A stretch of 64,000 nucleotides of DNA from Meiothermus sp. (GCA_026004095.1 BPIL01000005.1:62001-126000), one strand, 5' to 3'; counted from the first letter of the stretch, positions 20,698 through 30,372 are shown. The notes: a model not told the origin generated them from the sequence alone. Made by a program: numbers and translations.

Positions 20698-20742
20698 AAC
20701 GCTGAATCGGGCCTGCTTTCAAGCGTTTGGGCGGGGGTGCCT

Positions 20743-21714
<972 letters not shown>

Positions 21715-21726
21715 GGTCACCTCGCT

Positions 21727-22200
21727 TCAGGGCAGTTGCCGGTAGCCCCGGTTCCAGTACAGCAAGGGCCGGGCCCCGCTGCCCAGCGTCACGCGTTCCA
21801 CCTGCCCCACCACAATCCTGTGGGTGCCCCCCGGATAGACCGCCCAGGTTCGGCAGAAGAGCGTAGCCAGGGCCCCCTCGAGGGCCGGGGGGTCTTCGGC
21901 GGTGAGGGGCTCGTAGCCCGCGATGGGGCGCCCGGCAAAGTGGTCGGAGATGTGTTCGTGCCCCTCGGGCAGGAGGTTCACGGAAAACTGCCCCGCGCGC
22001 TCCAGAATCGGCCAGAGCTGGGCTGTCTGGTTGATGCAGACCAGGATTAGGGGCGGCTCCAGGCTCACGCTGGTAAAGCTGCTGGCGGTCATGCCTCGAG
22101 CCTCCCCCTCAAAGCGGGCGGCAATCACCGTGACCCCGCTGGGCCAGTAGCGCATGACCTGGCGGAGCTGGTCTTGCAGGGTGGGTTGGGTGGTTTCCAT
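21727..22200 (-). CDS. hpaC: flavin reductase component of 4-hydroxyphenylacetate 3-monooxygenase
   Basis: A 157-residue flavin reductase that would supply reduced flavin to HpaB using NADH. Features of the family: YWPSGVTVIAAR, GMTASSFTSVSLEPPLILVCIN (flavin-binding strand-turn), FSVNLLPEGHEHISDHFAG and a final GGTHRIVVGQV. It sits 18 bp after hpaB and just before hpaD in the same operon. Confidence 0.92.
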   Translation of the reverse strand: METTQPTLQDQLRQVMRYWPSGVTVIAARFEGEARGMTASSFTSVSLEPPLILVCINQTAQLWPILERAGQFSVNLLPEGHEHISDHFAGRPIAGYEPLTAEDPPALEGALATLFCRTWAVYPGGTHRIVVGQVERVTLGSGARPLLYWNRGYRQLP

Positions 22201-22218
22201 AGCTGAAAGGGGGCGGCC

Positions 22219-23676
22219 TTAGTCGCCCGCGACCACCTCCGGCTGGGCCTGGGTTTTCCAGCCCAGATACTGCCGGATGCGCTCTTTGTAGGGCTCCTTG
22301 TCGTAGACCGCGTAGAGGGTCTGGTACATGCGCACCGGGTCGCCGAAGAAGAAGCGCTCGTAGAGGGTCTGGCGCGCGCCAAAGCCGCTGATGGTCATGT
22401 CCCAGGCCAGGCGGAAGAGCTGCACGCGCTCTCTGGCCGGCAGGGTGGCCGATTGCAGGAACTTTTCCAGGTAAGGGGCCAGGGGGGAGTTGAAGTCGTG
22501 TTCGGAGGGTAGGGTGATCAGGCCCGAGGCCGCTATCTGCTGGACGATCTCGTTGATGCGGGGATAGAGCCGGGGATACAGGTTGCGCGCCCCATCCAGG
22601 GCCCCCCGGTCGGGGCAGACCAGGCCGTACTTGTTGGGCTGGGCGTCCCGCTCGGCCCGGGCCCAGAAACCCTTCATGGCCTCCAGATACACGATTATCT
22701 CGGCGATTTTTTCCTGCACGTGGGGGAAGGTGTCGGCCCCGATGGCCTCGCCCATCAGGGAAACCAGCCCCAAAAAGGCCTCGGTCTTGGCGTTTTTGAG
22801 CACCACCACCTGATGGGCCATGTGCATCAGGGCCCCGGTCTCGGCGTAGGCGGTGTTGCAGCGCTGCAGGTCTTTGTAGATGAAGACCCGCTCCCACGGC
22901 ACAAACACATCGTCGAAGACCGTGAGGCAGTCCATCTCCTCCAGCCGGCTGCTCAGGGGGTGGTCGAAGCTCGAGTCCCCCACGGCCATGCTTTCGCGGC
23001 TGATGAAGTGCAGCCCTGGGGTGTTGGTGGGGATGGCAAAGGCCACCGCGTACTTGTCGGCCCCCGGCCCTTCCTTGAGCAGGGTGGAAGGGAAGACCAG
23101 CAGCTCATCGGCGGTGGGCAGGGTGGAGAGCATCCGGGCCCCCCGCACCACGATGCCCTTCTCGTTTTCGCTCACCACCCCCAGGGGGATGTAGGGGTCG
23201 GGCTGCTCGAGGTTGCTCTTGGCCCGGTTGACCTGGGGGTTGGTAAGGCAGTGGGTGGTGGCGAGGTCGTTTTCGCGCACGTACTGCACGTAGCGGCGCA
23301 CGTTGTCGGCATAGGCCCCAAAAAACTCGGCGCTCTGCTCGAAAGCCATCAGCACCGCATTCAGGTAGTCCGGGCAGCGCCCCATCATGCCCAGGTTGGC
23401 ATCGGCCCAGAGCTTGTAGGCCGCGCTGCGCCGGGCCAGGTCTTCTTTACTGCGGGCCGGTAGCAGGCTCATAGCGTAGCGCTTACCGCCCTCTTCGTAG
23501 GTCAAAATATCGCGGTAGCGCGGGTCGTGCTGCATGTCGTACAGCTCGGCCAGGGCGTGGGTGATGCCCTTGAAGACCGGGTGGGTGGTGGGGTCTTCAA
23601 CCTTCTGGCCCTTGTACCAGAGGTTGGGCGGGTTCTCTCTGAGGGCTTGTAGATACTCCTTGCCGCTGCGTGCCAT
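22219..23676 (-). CDS. hpaB: 4-hydroxyphenylacetate 3-monooxygenase, oxygenase component
   Basis: A 485-residue flavin-dependent oxygenase adding a second ring hydroxyl to 4-hydroxyphenylacetate. It matches the Thermus-type HpaB in length. Recognisable stretches: MGRCPDYLNAVLMAF, THCLTNPQVNRAKSN, GARMLSTLPTADELLVFPS (flavin and substrate region) and DVFVPWERVFIY. Start ATG 23676 has AAGGAGG at good spacing; an upstream in-frame ATG does not. Lies between hpaE and hpaC. Confidence 0.94.
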   Translation of the reverse strand: MARSGKEYLQALRENPPNLWYKGQKVEDPTTHPVFKGITHALAELYDMQHDPRYRDILTYEEGGKRYAMSLLPARSKEDLARRSAAYKLWADANLGMMGRCPDYLNAVLMAFEQSAEFFGAYADNVRRYVQYVRENDLATTHCLTNPQVNRAKSNLEQPDPYIPLGVVSENEKGIVVRGARMLSTLPTADELLVFPSTLLKEGPGADKYAVAFAIPTNTPGLHFISRESMAVGDSSFDHPLSSRLEEMDCLTVFDDVFVPWERVFIYKDLQRCNTAYAETGALMHMAHQVVVLKNAKTEAFLGLVSLMGEAIGADTFPHVQEKIAEIIVYLEAMKGFWARAERDAQPNKYGLVCPDRGALDGARNLYPRLYPRINEIVQQIAASGLITLPSEHDFNSPLAPYLEKFLQSATLPARERVQLFRLAWDMTISGFGARQTLYERFFFGDPVRMYQTLYAVYDKEPYKERIRQYLGWKTQAQPEVVAGD

Positions 23677-23687
23677 GGGTGCCTCCT

Positions 23688-25205
23688 TCACTTCCCAAAC
23701 TTCGGAATTGCGTGCTCGGTGAGCGGCAGGGCGATGTGCTTCAGCTCGGTGTAGAACTCCAGGCTGTGCTCGCCGCCCTCGCGGTGGGTGCCGCTCATCT
23801 TGACCCCGCCAAAGGGGGTGGGCAGGTGCCGCACGTTGTGCGAGTTGATCCAGGTCATACCGGCCTCCAGGTGCAGGGCCAGGCGGTGCGCCCGGGCCAC
23901 GTCCCGCGTCCAGACGTAGGAGGCCAGGCCGTACTTGGAGTCGTTGGCCTTTTGCAGGGCGTCGGCCTCGTCCTTGAAGGGGATGACGGTCAGGATGGGG
24001 CCAAAAATCTCCTCCTGGGCGATGCGGTGGTGGTTTTCGGCCACAAACAGGCCGGGCCGCACATAGTTGCCCTCGGTGCCCACCCGCTCACCGCCGAAGA
24101 TGTGCTGGGACTCCTGCTTGCCAATTTCCACGTAGCCCAGCACGCGCTGCAGGTGCTCGGGGTGGATCAGGGGGCCCACCTCGGTGTCGGGCTCGAGGGG
24201 GTGCCCCACCTTAATCCGGGCGGCCCGTTCGGCCACCCGTTGCACGAACTCTTCGAAGATGCTTTCCTGCACCAGCGCCCGCGAGTTGGCGGTGCAGCGC
24301 TCGCCGTTGAAGCTGTAAATCTGGAAGACGGTAGCGTCCAGGGCCCGCTCGAGGTCGGCGTCCTCGAAGATGATGGCGGGGGATTTTCCGCCGAGCTCGA
24401 GGGAGAGCCGCTTGAGGTGCTCCGCGCTGTTGCGGGTGATGAGGCTGCCGGTGGTGGTCTCCCCGGTGAAGGCGATTAGGGGGATGTCCGGGTGGCGCAC
24501 CACCGCGTCGCCGGCCTCCTCGCCGAAGCCCTGCACCACATTGAAGACCCCCGGCGGCAGGTCGGCTTCCTGCATGATCTCCGCCAGCTTCCAGGCGGTC
24601 AGGGGCGACCACTCGGCGGGCTTCAAGACCACCGTGTTGCCGAAAGCCAGGGCCGGGGCAATGCGCCAGGTGGAGAGCATCATGGGGGCGTTCCAGGGGG
24701 TGATGATGCCGCAGACCCCGACCGGTACGCGGATGCTGTAGTTGAGCCACTCGCCGTCCACCGGGTAGCTGCGCCCGTCCATGGCCCGCTCGGCGTACTC
24801 GGCGTAAAAGCTAAAGTTCTCGGCGGCCCGCGCCACCTGGGCCCGCACGATCCGCAGGGCCTGCCCGGCGTCCAGGCACTCCATCACCGCCAGCTCGTCG
24901 CCGTGCTTCTCCAGCACCTCGGCAATCTTGAGCAGGTATTTCTTGCGGGTTTTGGCGCTCTGTTTCCACCGGGGAAACGCCGCCTTGGCGGCTTTGGCGG
25001 CCTTGTCCACGTCCTCGGCGTGGCCCTTGTAGGCGTAGGCCAGCACCTGGTTGTTGGAGGGGTCGAGGCTCTCGAACAGCTCGCCCCGCACCCCCGGCAC
25101 AAAGGCCCCGTTGATGAAGTGCGTTACGGTGTGGGTGGCAATTTTGTTCCGCACCTGCGCGATGAACTCAGGGCGGATGGCCTGGGTTTTCTCCGATACC
25201 TTCAT
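23688..25205 (-). CDS. hpaE: 5-carboxymethyl-2-hydroxymuconate semialdehyde dehydrogenase
   Basis: A 505-residue NAD-dependent aldehyde dehydrogenase that oxidises the ring-cleavage product to the tri-acid. Catalytic motifs: LELGGKSPAIIF (Glu) and FNGERCTANSRALVQ (Cys). The cofactor region ITPWNAPMMLSTW and FTGETTTG is intact. ATG 25205 overlaps the hpaG stop by 4 bp. The hpa operon assigns the substrate; the fold alone would not. Confidence 0.93.
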   Translation of the reverse strand: MKVSEKTQAIRPEFIAQVRNKIATHTVTHFINGAFVPGVRGELFESLDPSNNQVLAYAYKGHAEDVDKAAKAAKAAFPRWKQSAKTRKKYLLKIAEVLEKHGDELAVMECLDAGQALRIVRAQVARAAENFSFYAEYAERAMDGRSYPVDGEWLNYSIRVPVGVCGIITPWNAPMMLSTWRIAPALAFGNTVVLKPAEWSPLTAWKLAEIMQEADLPPGVFNVVQGFGEEAGDAVVRHPDIPLIAFTGETTTGSLITRNSAEHLKRLSLELGGKSPAIIFEDADLERALDATVFQIYSFNGERCTANSRALVQESIFEEFVQRVAERAARIKVGHPLEPDTEVGPLIHPEHLQRVLGYVEIGKQESQHIFGGERVGTEGNYVRPGLFVAENHHRIAQEEIFGPILTVIPFKDEADALQKANDSKYGLASYVWTRDVARAHRLALHLEAGMTWINSHNVRHLPTPFGGVKMSGTHREGGEHSLEFYTELKHIALPLTEHAIPKFGK

Positions 25206-25996
25206 AGCACCACCGACCTGTCCCCTTCCTGCGAAATAATCGGCTCGGCCTCCTCGGTCTCCCACTCGATGGGGTTTTCCAGCGCCCCCAGCCCTTCAAT
25301 CTCCATGCGCATGAGGTCGCCGGGGTGCACCTGGGAGATGCCCTTGGGCGTGCCGGTCAGGAGCACGTCGCCCGGCTCCAGGGTCATGAAGCGGCTGATG
25401 AACTCGATAATCTCCGGTATAGAGAAAATCATGCCCTGGGTGGTGGCCTCCTGGCGCAGCTCGTTGTTGACGTAGGCCCGCATCCGCAGGTTGTGGGGGT
25501 CGGCAATCTCGTCGGCGGTGACGTAGAAGGGCCCCAGCGGGCCGAAGGTGTCCCAGCCCTTGCCCCGGATGGGCGGGCGGAAGGTGTTGGTCACGTAATC
25601 GCGCACCACCAGGTCGTTGGCGATGGTGTAGCCCCCCACGTAGTCCAGGGCGTCTTTGGCCTTGACCCGGCGGGCGTGGCGTCCCATAATCACCGCCAGC
25701 TCGCACTCGAAGTGCATGAACCGGGCCCCCCGGGGGTAGATGACCGTGCCCTTGTGGGGCAGCAGGCTGGTGTTGGGCTTCCAGAACAAAGCCGGCTCGC
25801 TGGGGCGCTTGAGGCCAAACTCGTCGGCGTGTTCGGCAAAGTTCAGGGCCAGGGCGATCACCTTGCCGGGCTCAACCGGGAGCAACCACTGCACCGCATC
25901 GGGGTGGTGGGCCTCACCGGCATGGTCGAGCAGCATCCCGTCCTGGAGATACCCTTCCAGGGTGCGGCCTTTGGAGATAAAGCGCGCGCGTTTCAT
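25202..25996 (-). CDS. hpaG: HpaG-like fumarylacetoacetate hydrolase family isomerase/decarboxylase
   Basis: A 264-residue FAH-family enzyme expected to decarboxylate 5-oxopent-3-ene-1,2,5-tricarboxylate and/or isomerise the dioate product. Metal and active-site motifs: ECELAVIMGRHARRV (Glu pair), YTIANDLVVRDYV (Asp), GKGWDTFGPLGPFYV, and LLTGTPKGISQVHPGD. E. coli HpaG is a double-length fusion with both activities; this single module could do one or both. It overlaps hpaE by 4 bp and follows the DapA-like gene by 22 bp. Confidence 0.9.
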   Translation of the reverse strand: MKRARFISKGRTLEGYLQDGMLLDHAGEAHHPDAVQWLLPVEPGKVIALALNFAEHADEFGLKRPSEPALFWKPNTSLLPHKGTVIYPRGARFMHFECELAVIMGRHARRVKAKDALDYVGGYTIANDLVVRDYVTNTFRPPIRGKGWDTFGPLGPFYVTADEIADPHNLRMRAYVNNELRQEATTQGMIFSIPEIIEFISRFMTLEPGDVLLTGTPKGISQVHPGDLMRMEIEGLGALENPIEWETEEAEPIISQEGDRSVVL

Positions 25997-26018
25997 AAAT
26001 CACCACAGCAAAGTAGGC

Positions 26019-26960
26019 TCACACGTACTGCCTGCCCGATGGATCGGGCAGCACTTCACGGCCTTTTTGCTCCGGAGCGATCAGGCCGTAGGACTCGGCC
26101 ATGCGGCGCAGCCGGGCCTCGACCTCGGGGGTGGTGGGGCCCAGGGGTTCGCGCCACTCCTTTTCGCACAGGCCCATCCAGGACAGCACGGTTTTGAGGG
26201 GGATGGGGTTGGTGTCCCAGAAGACCGCGTCGTTGGCCTCGAGGCCGTAGTAGTGCAGCTCGAGCGCCTCCTTAAACCGGCCCTCCAGGGTGAGCTGGCA
26301 CATCCGGGCGGTCTCCTTGGGCAGCCAGTTGGCCGTGGCGGCGATGGTGCCCACCGCCCCCACGCACATCATGGGGAAGGTGAGGGCCTCGAGGCCGCAG
26401 TACACGTTAAAGTCCCGCCCCACCCTGCGCAGCAGCTCCGAGACGTACTCCACGTCCTTGGAGGAGTGCTTGAGGCCCACCACGTTCTTGAAGTCCCGCC
26501 GCAGGCGGGCCACCGTCTCGACCTTAATCTCGACCCCGGCCCGGCCTGGAATGTTGTAGAGCACGATGGGCATCTCCGGCACGGCCTGGGCCACCTGGCC
26601 GAAAAACCGGTAGAGCCCCTCCTGGTTGGGCTTGATGTAGTAAGGCGTGATGACCAGCGCCCCCTGCGCCCCCATCTTGTAGGCGGCCTGGGTGATCTCC
26701 AGGGTTTCGTCGAGCCGCAGGGTTCCGGTTCCGGCCAGCAGGGGCACGCGCCCCCGAATAAACCGCAGGGCCAGCTCGATCAGGTACTTGCGCTCCTCTA
26801 CGCTGAGGGTGCCCGGCTCGCCGGTGGTGCCGCCCACGCTCAGGGCGTGGGAGCCCGCTTCGATCTGCCGCTCGATGAGCCGCTCGAGCGCGGCTTCGTC
26901 TATTGCACCGTTCTTGAACGGTGTCACCAGGGGTACGATGCTGCCTTTGAACTCGACCAT
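26019..26960 (-). CDS. DapA/N-acetylneuraminate-lyase family aldolase in the hpa operon
   Basis: A 313-residue class I aldolase/synthase. Conserved marks: VGGTTGEPGTLSVEER, the Tyr-containing TPYYIKPNQEGLYRFF, carboxylate-binding Arg in NIPGRAGVEI, and the Schiff-base Lys in VVGLKHSSKD. It is the first gene of the hpa operon, with AAGGAG 4 nt before ATG. True DapA (lysine pathway) is one possibility, but the position suggests a catabolic aldolase, perhaps cleaving 2,4-dihydroxyhept-2-ene-1,7-dioate where HpaI acts in E. coli. No HpaI, HpaH or HpaF is visible in this window. Substrate is inference. Confidence 0.82.
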   Translation of the reverse strand: MVEFKGSIVPLVTPFKNGAIDEAALERLIERQIEAGSHALSVGGTTGEPGTLSVEERKYLIELALRFIRGRVPLLAGTGTLRLDETLEITQAAYKMGAQGALVITPYYIKPNQEGLYRFFGQVAQAVPEMPIVLYNIPGRAGVEIKVETVARLRRDFKNVVGLKHSSKDVEYVSELLRRVGRDFNVYCGLEALTFPMMCVGAVGTIAATANWLPKETARMCQLTLEGRFKEALELHYYGLEANDAVFWDTNPIPLKTVLSWMGLCEKEWREPLGPTTPEVEARLRRMAESYGLIAPEQKGREVLPDPSGRQYV

Positions 26961-26987
26961 TGCGCTCCTTTGCTATATGTGAGCCAG

Positions 26988-27016
26988 GCTATAAACAAGC
27001 GGTCTGTGATACTTAA
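26988..27016 (-). promoter_or_regulatory. promoter of the hpa operon
   Basis: Minus strand TTAAGT (27016-27011), a 17-bp spacer and TATAGC (26993-26988), about 20 nt before the ribosome site of the DapA-like gene. The -35 hexamer is inside the 18-bp palindrome, so a bound repressor would compete directly with RNA polymerase. Confidence 0.55.
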
Positions 27017-27027
27017 TATATTAAGTA
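27010..27027. promoter_or_regulatory. 18-bp perfect palindrome, candidate HpaR operator
   Basis: TACTTAATATATTAAGTA equals its own reverse complement. It is AT-only except for one C/G pair in a 64% GC genome, lies between hpa and the divergent MarR-type gene, and overlaps the hpa -35 element. The size and symmetry suit a MarR dimer. Confidence 0.75.
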
Positions 27028-27148
27028 AAACCGCGTCCTGCTTTGCAAGCCAGGGTACAATTGTCCCGATTCAAGGAACCCCCGATGTCCGCTGCACTCC
27101 CAAGACCCCTCCAGCCGGCTGCTGCGCGACCTCACCCACTCGCTGCCC

Positions 27149-27571
27149 ATGGCCCTGCTGCGCACCCGCGAGGCGGTGGTGCAGCGGTTCCGCACCGTAC
27201 TCAGCCGGCATGGCCTCACCGAGCAACAGTGGCGTATTTTGCGGGCGCTGGATGGGCACGAAGGGCTGGAGATATCCCTGCTGGCCGAGCAGTGCCGGAT
27301 TCTTTTGCCCAGCATGACCGGCATCCTGCGGCGCATGGAACAGCGGGGCCTGGTGCGCCGCTATGCCAACCAGGCCGATGGCCGCAGCATTCGGGTGCGC
27401 CTGACCGAGACCGCGCAGGCCCTGGTGGAAGAGATCAAGCCCGAGGTGGTGGGGGTTTACGCCGAGATTGAGCGCATTCTGGGTCAGCGCAAGCTCGAGC
27501 AGCTCTACGCCCTGCTCGAGGAGCTGGAAGCTGGCTTGCTCGAGGGTGGGCGCCGCTCCGGGGCTGTCTAG
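27149..27571 (+). CDS. hpaR: MarR-family regulator of the hpa operon, HpaR-like
   Basis: A 140-residue winged-helix repressor. MALLRTREAVVQRF, HGLTEQQWRILRAL and RILLPSMTGILRRMEQRGLVRR match HpaR of E. coli (LLQAREA, HNLTEQQWRIVR, ILRPSLTGILTRMERDGLV). It diverges from the hpa operon across the palindrome, so repression relieved by 4-hydroxyphenylacetate is expected. The start is uncertain: homology continues upstream in frame (RDLTHSLP) but with no start codon, whereas ATG 27085 is one frame off. See the finding on the CCCC run at 27106-27109. ATG 27149 is the nearest in-frame start. Confidence 0.83.
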   Translation: MALLRTREAVVQRFRTVLSRHGLTEQQWRILRALDGHEGLEISLLAEQCRILLPSMTGILRRMEQRGLVRRYANQADGRSIRVRLTETAQALVEEIKPEVVGVYAEIERILGQRKLEQLYALLEELEAGLLEGGRRSGAV

Positions 27572-28128
27572 GAGGCCTCGAGCCGGATTGTTTTACTGTA
27601 CGACTCGAACTCCTCGCGCAACATCCCGAACAGGTGAAGGTCTTCCTTGATGCCCTGCCGGGTCTCGTGCTGTCGCAAAACCCCTTCGCGCTGGAAACCC
27701 AGCTTCTCCAGGAGGGCCAGCATCCGGCTGTTGGAGCCGTGGACTTCGGCGGTGATGCGCTCCAGGCCCAGCTCCCTGAAGGCGTGCTCGAGCATCTGTA
27801 AGCCCGCGGCATACCCCACCCCCTGCCCCCGGTGGCTCTCGTCGCCGATGGCGATGCGCAGACGGGCCCGCTTTTCCAGCAGATTAACCTCACGCAGATC
27901 CACGAACCCCACCAGGTAACCCTCGGGCTGCTCTGGGGTGGTGATCACAATGCCTTTGCGCACCAGGTCGGCCGGGGGGTTGTTGAGCAACCTTACGAAC
28001 CAGTCCTGCAACTGTTCGGCGGGTAGCCCTACCGGCCAGCCGTTGGCCAGGCAGAAAGCTTCGTCCTGGCTCCACTCGAGCACGCGGGGTAGGTCGCTTA
28101 TGGTCAGTGGGCGCAGGTGCACGTCCAT
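27568..28128 (-). CDS. GNAT-family N-acetyltransferase
   Basis: A 186-residue acetyltransferase resembling the RimJ/RimL and SpeG group. It begins LRPLTISDLPRVLEW, carries the acetyl-CoA loop RGQGVGYAAGLQMLEHAF (about residues 100-117) and ends with the typical NSRMLALLEKLGFQREGVLRQH. The stop overlaps that of hpaR by 4 bp in convergent orientation. Substrate unknown: an N-terminal amine of a protein or a small amine are both possible. Confidence 0.83.
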   Translation of the reverse strand: MDVHLRPLTISDLPRVLEWSQDEAFCLANGWPVGLPAEQLQDWFVRLLNNPPADLVRKGIVITTPEQPEGYLVGFVDLREVNLLEKRARLRIAIGDESHRGQGVGYAAGLQMLEHAFRELGLERITAEVHGSNSRMLALLEKLGFQREGVLRQHETRQGIKEDLHLFGMLREEFESYSKTIRLEAS

Positions 28129-28254
28129 TTTTACACCTTACAACGCTTGCAGCCTGCCCAGCGTGAAACCCGCCATTATTCACGCCGGTTCCCGGGGTTT
28201 TATGCTCAGGTTACGCAGCCGGCCGGCCTCAGGAAACGCAACGCGCGCACCGTT

Positions 28255-28283
28255 TTGACGTTCTGCGCCACCCGCGTTAGGCT
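28255..28283 (+). promoter_or_regulatory. promoter of the ABC-F gene
   Basis: TTGACG (28255-28260), 17-bp spacer, TAGGCT (28278-28283). The GTG start at 28294 lies about 10 nt on, so the mRNA would be nearly leaderless. Confidence 0.45.
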
Positions 28284-28293
28284 TGATAGGGTT

Positions 28294-30369
28294 GTGCCCC
28301 GGCCTCGAGTCCTGCTGCACCTGCACCAAGCCGAGAAAGCCTTTGGTGAGCGGGTTTTGTTCGGGCAGGCCGATTTCTGGCTCGAGGCCGGGGAGCGGGC
28401 AGCCCTGATGGGGCCCAACGGGGCCGGCAAAAGCACCCTGTTTCAGGTGCTTTGCGGGGAAAAGCCCCTCGACCAGGGCCGCCTGGTGCGCCCAGCCGGT
28501 GTGCGGGTTTTCTACCTGCCGCAGGATTTCCGTCCGACCGGGGGTACCGTCTATGAGCTGGCCTATGCCGTCACCCCTTTGCACCGGGCGGAACTCGAGC
28601 TGCGCAACACCCCCCCCGAAAACGCGGGCGAGGTGTGGTCGCGCATCCGCGAGCTGTCGTTCTGGAAAGGCCAGGTCGCCCGTACCCTGGCCGGCTTTGG
28701 TCTGGGTGGGTTGTGGGAACAGCCCGCCGAAAAGCTCTCGGGGGGCGAGGGGGTGCGGTTGGGCCTGGCGATGGCCTTCCTTTCCGGGGAAGAGGTGCTG
28801 CTTCTGGACGAGCCCACCACCCACCTCGATCTGCGGATGCGCCTGCGGCTGGAAGAGCTGCTGCTGGCCTACCCTGGGGCTGTGGGCCTGATTTCCCACG
28901 ACCGCGCGCTGGTGCGCCGGGTGGCTACCACGGTCTATCACCTGGAGGCCGGCCGGTTGTTTCGCGTACCGGGCGGCTACGCCACGTATCTGCAAGAGCG
29001 CGAACGCATCCGCCGAACCCTGGAAAAAGCCCGCCTGGAAGCCCTCAAGGAGCGGGAGCGGCTGACGCAGGCCCTGCCCGACCGCAGGCGGCCGGGTCTG
29101 GATCGCCGCAAAAGCGAGAAGGCCCTGCTGCAAACCCGGGCCGAGCGCATCCAGGTACCCGACCCGCCCCCTCCCGAGCGCCGCTGGAGCCTGGAGATGG
29201 CCGCCGAGGGGACGCCCAGGCTGGTGCTCGAGGCCAAAGAGCTGGCAAAGGCCTACCCGAGCGGTGCGGGTCAGGAAGCGCGGCAGGTGATCCGCCAGGC
29301 CACCCTGCGCATCTTCCGGGGCGACCGGATTGCCCTCCTGGGCCCCAACGGGGTGGGCAAGACCACCCTGCTGCGCCTGCTTCTGTCCAGGGAGCTGCCC
29401 GATGCCGGCGAGCGTACCCTGGGCTACGGGGTGAGCACGGCCTACCTCGACCAGCACTACCACGGCCTCGAGCCCGACCTACCCCTCTTCGCCCAGTTCG
29501 CCGCCCGCTTTGGCGAAGCCCGCGCGGCGGCCCTGCTGGGCCGGATGGGCTTCCGGCCCCCCCACTGGAACGATCCCCCCCGCCGCTTTTCCGGGGGTGA
29601 GCGGGCCCGGGCCGGCCTGGCCTTGCTGGGGGCCCTGAGGGCCGGCCTGCTGGTGATGGACGAGCCCACCAACCACATCGAACTCGAGCTGCTGGAGGCC
29701 CTCGAGCGGGCCCTGGCCGACTACCCTGGCACCTTGCTGTTCGTCTCCCACGACCGGGAGCTGGTTAAAAAGGTGGCGACCCGTTTCTGGGGCCTGGAGG
29801 ACGGGGTGCTGGTGGAATACCCCACCTACGCCGAGGCCGAGGCCGCCCTGCTGGGCAAACCGGCCTTGCGGCTCGACCCCTACGGCGAGGTGGCCCTGGA
29901 AGAAGAACCCCCCGACGAAGCACAGGATCTCGAGGCCCTGCGCATGGCCCTGCTCGAGCGCTTATACGAACCCCACCAGACCGACCGTGCCCGCCTGCGG
30001 CTGCGCGCCGACCTGCTGGCGCTGGAAGAGGCGCTGTACCGGCAGTATGCCCATGAGTTTTTCCGGCCCCACCCTTACCGCTACCGGGTGCGGCAGGAGG
30101 GCCTCGAGGTGTTTGCCGAGGAAGAGCTGGGCCTGTGGCAGTTCTGGAGCCGTGAAGAGACCTGCTGGGGGCAGCTTGCCGGTGGGGTGCTGCTGCTGGA
30201 GGAGGAGCCCAGCCCCAGGCTCTTGCGGGCGGTTTTGCGGGTTGCCTTTGAGCTCGAGGGTGCCCAGGTGGTGCGCGTGGGCCGGCAAAGCTACGGCCGC
30301 AGCAGCTACCTGAAGCAGTTCGCAGGGGCTGCGCCAGCTAGCGACAAGCGCTCGTCGCCCAAACCCTGA
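28294..30369 (+). CDS. ABC-F family ATPase
   Basis: A 691-residue soluble protein with two ABC domains and no membrane segments. ABC-F proteins act on ribosomes (Uup, EttA or resistance types). Domain 1: Walker A GPNGAGKST, signature KLSGGEGVRLG, Walker B LLLDEPTTHLD. Domain 2: GPNGVGKTT, FSGGERARAG, LVMDEPTNHIE. The inter-domain linker (about residues 235-310) is charged and helical. After domain 2 there is a roughly 160-residue C-terminal extension, including EEETCWGQLAG-like and YGRSSYLKQF segments, that I do not recognise. GTG 28294 is chosen because the family N-terminus begins there. Confidence 0.85.
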   Translation: MPRPRVLLHLHQAEKAFGERVLFGQADFWLEAGERAALMGPNGAGKSTLFQVLCGEKPLDQGRLVRPAGVRVFYLPQDFRPTGGTVYELAYAVTPLHRAELELRNTPPENAGEVWSRIRELSFWKGQVARTLAGFGLGGLWEQPAEKLSGGEGVRLGLAMAFLSGEEVLLLDEPTTHLDLRMRLRLEELLLAYPGAVGLISHDRALVRRVATTVYHLEAGRLFRVPGGYATYLQERERIRRTLEKARLEALKERERLTQALPDRRRPGLDRRKSEKALLQTRAERIQVPDPPPPERRWSLEMAAEGTPRLVLEAKELAKAYPSGAGQEARQVIRQATLRIFRGDRIALLGPNGVGKTTLLRLLLSRELPDAGERTLGYGVSTAYLDQHYHGLEPDLPLFAQFAARFGEARAAALLGRMGFRPPHWNDPPRRFSGGERARAGLALLGALRAGLLVMDEPTNHIELELLEALERALADYPGTLLFVSHDRELVKKVATRFWGLEDGVLVEYPTYAEAEAALLGKPALRLDPYGEVALEEEPPDEAQDLEALRMALLERLYEPHQTDRARLRLRADLLALEEALYRQYAHEFFRPHPYRYRVRQEGLEVFAEEELGLWQFWSREETCWGQLAGGVLLLEEEPSPRLLRAVLRVAFELEGAQVVRVGRQSYGRSSYLKQFAGAAPASDKRSSPKP

Positions 30370-30372
30370 TTT

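Noticed and set aside
27043-27471. Plus-strand frame overlapping hpaR in another phase
   Set aside because: Only its first codons (from ATG 27085) look relevant, as the possible true hpaR start; the rest is Ala/Pro/His-rich shadow sequence.
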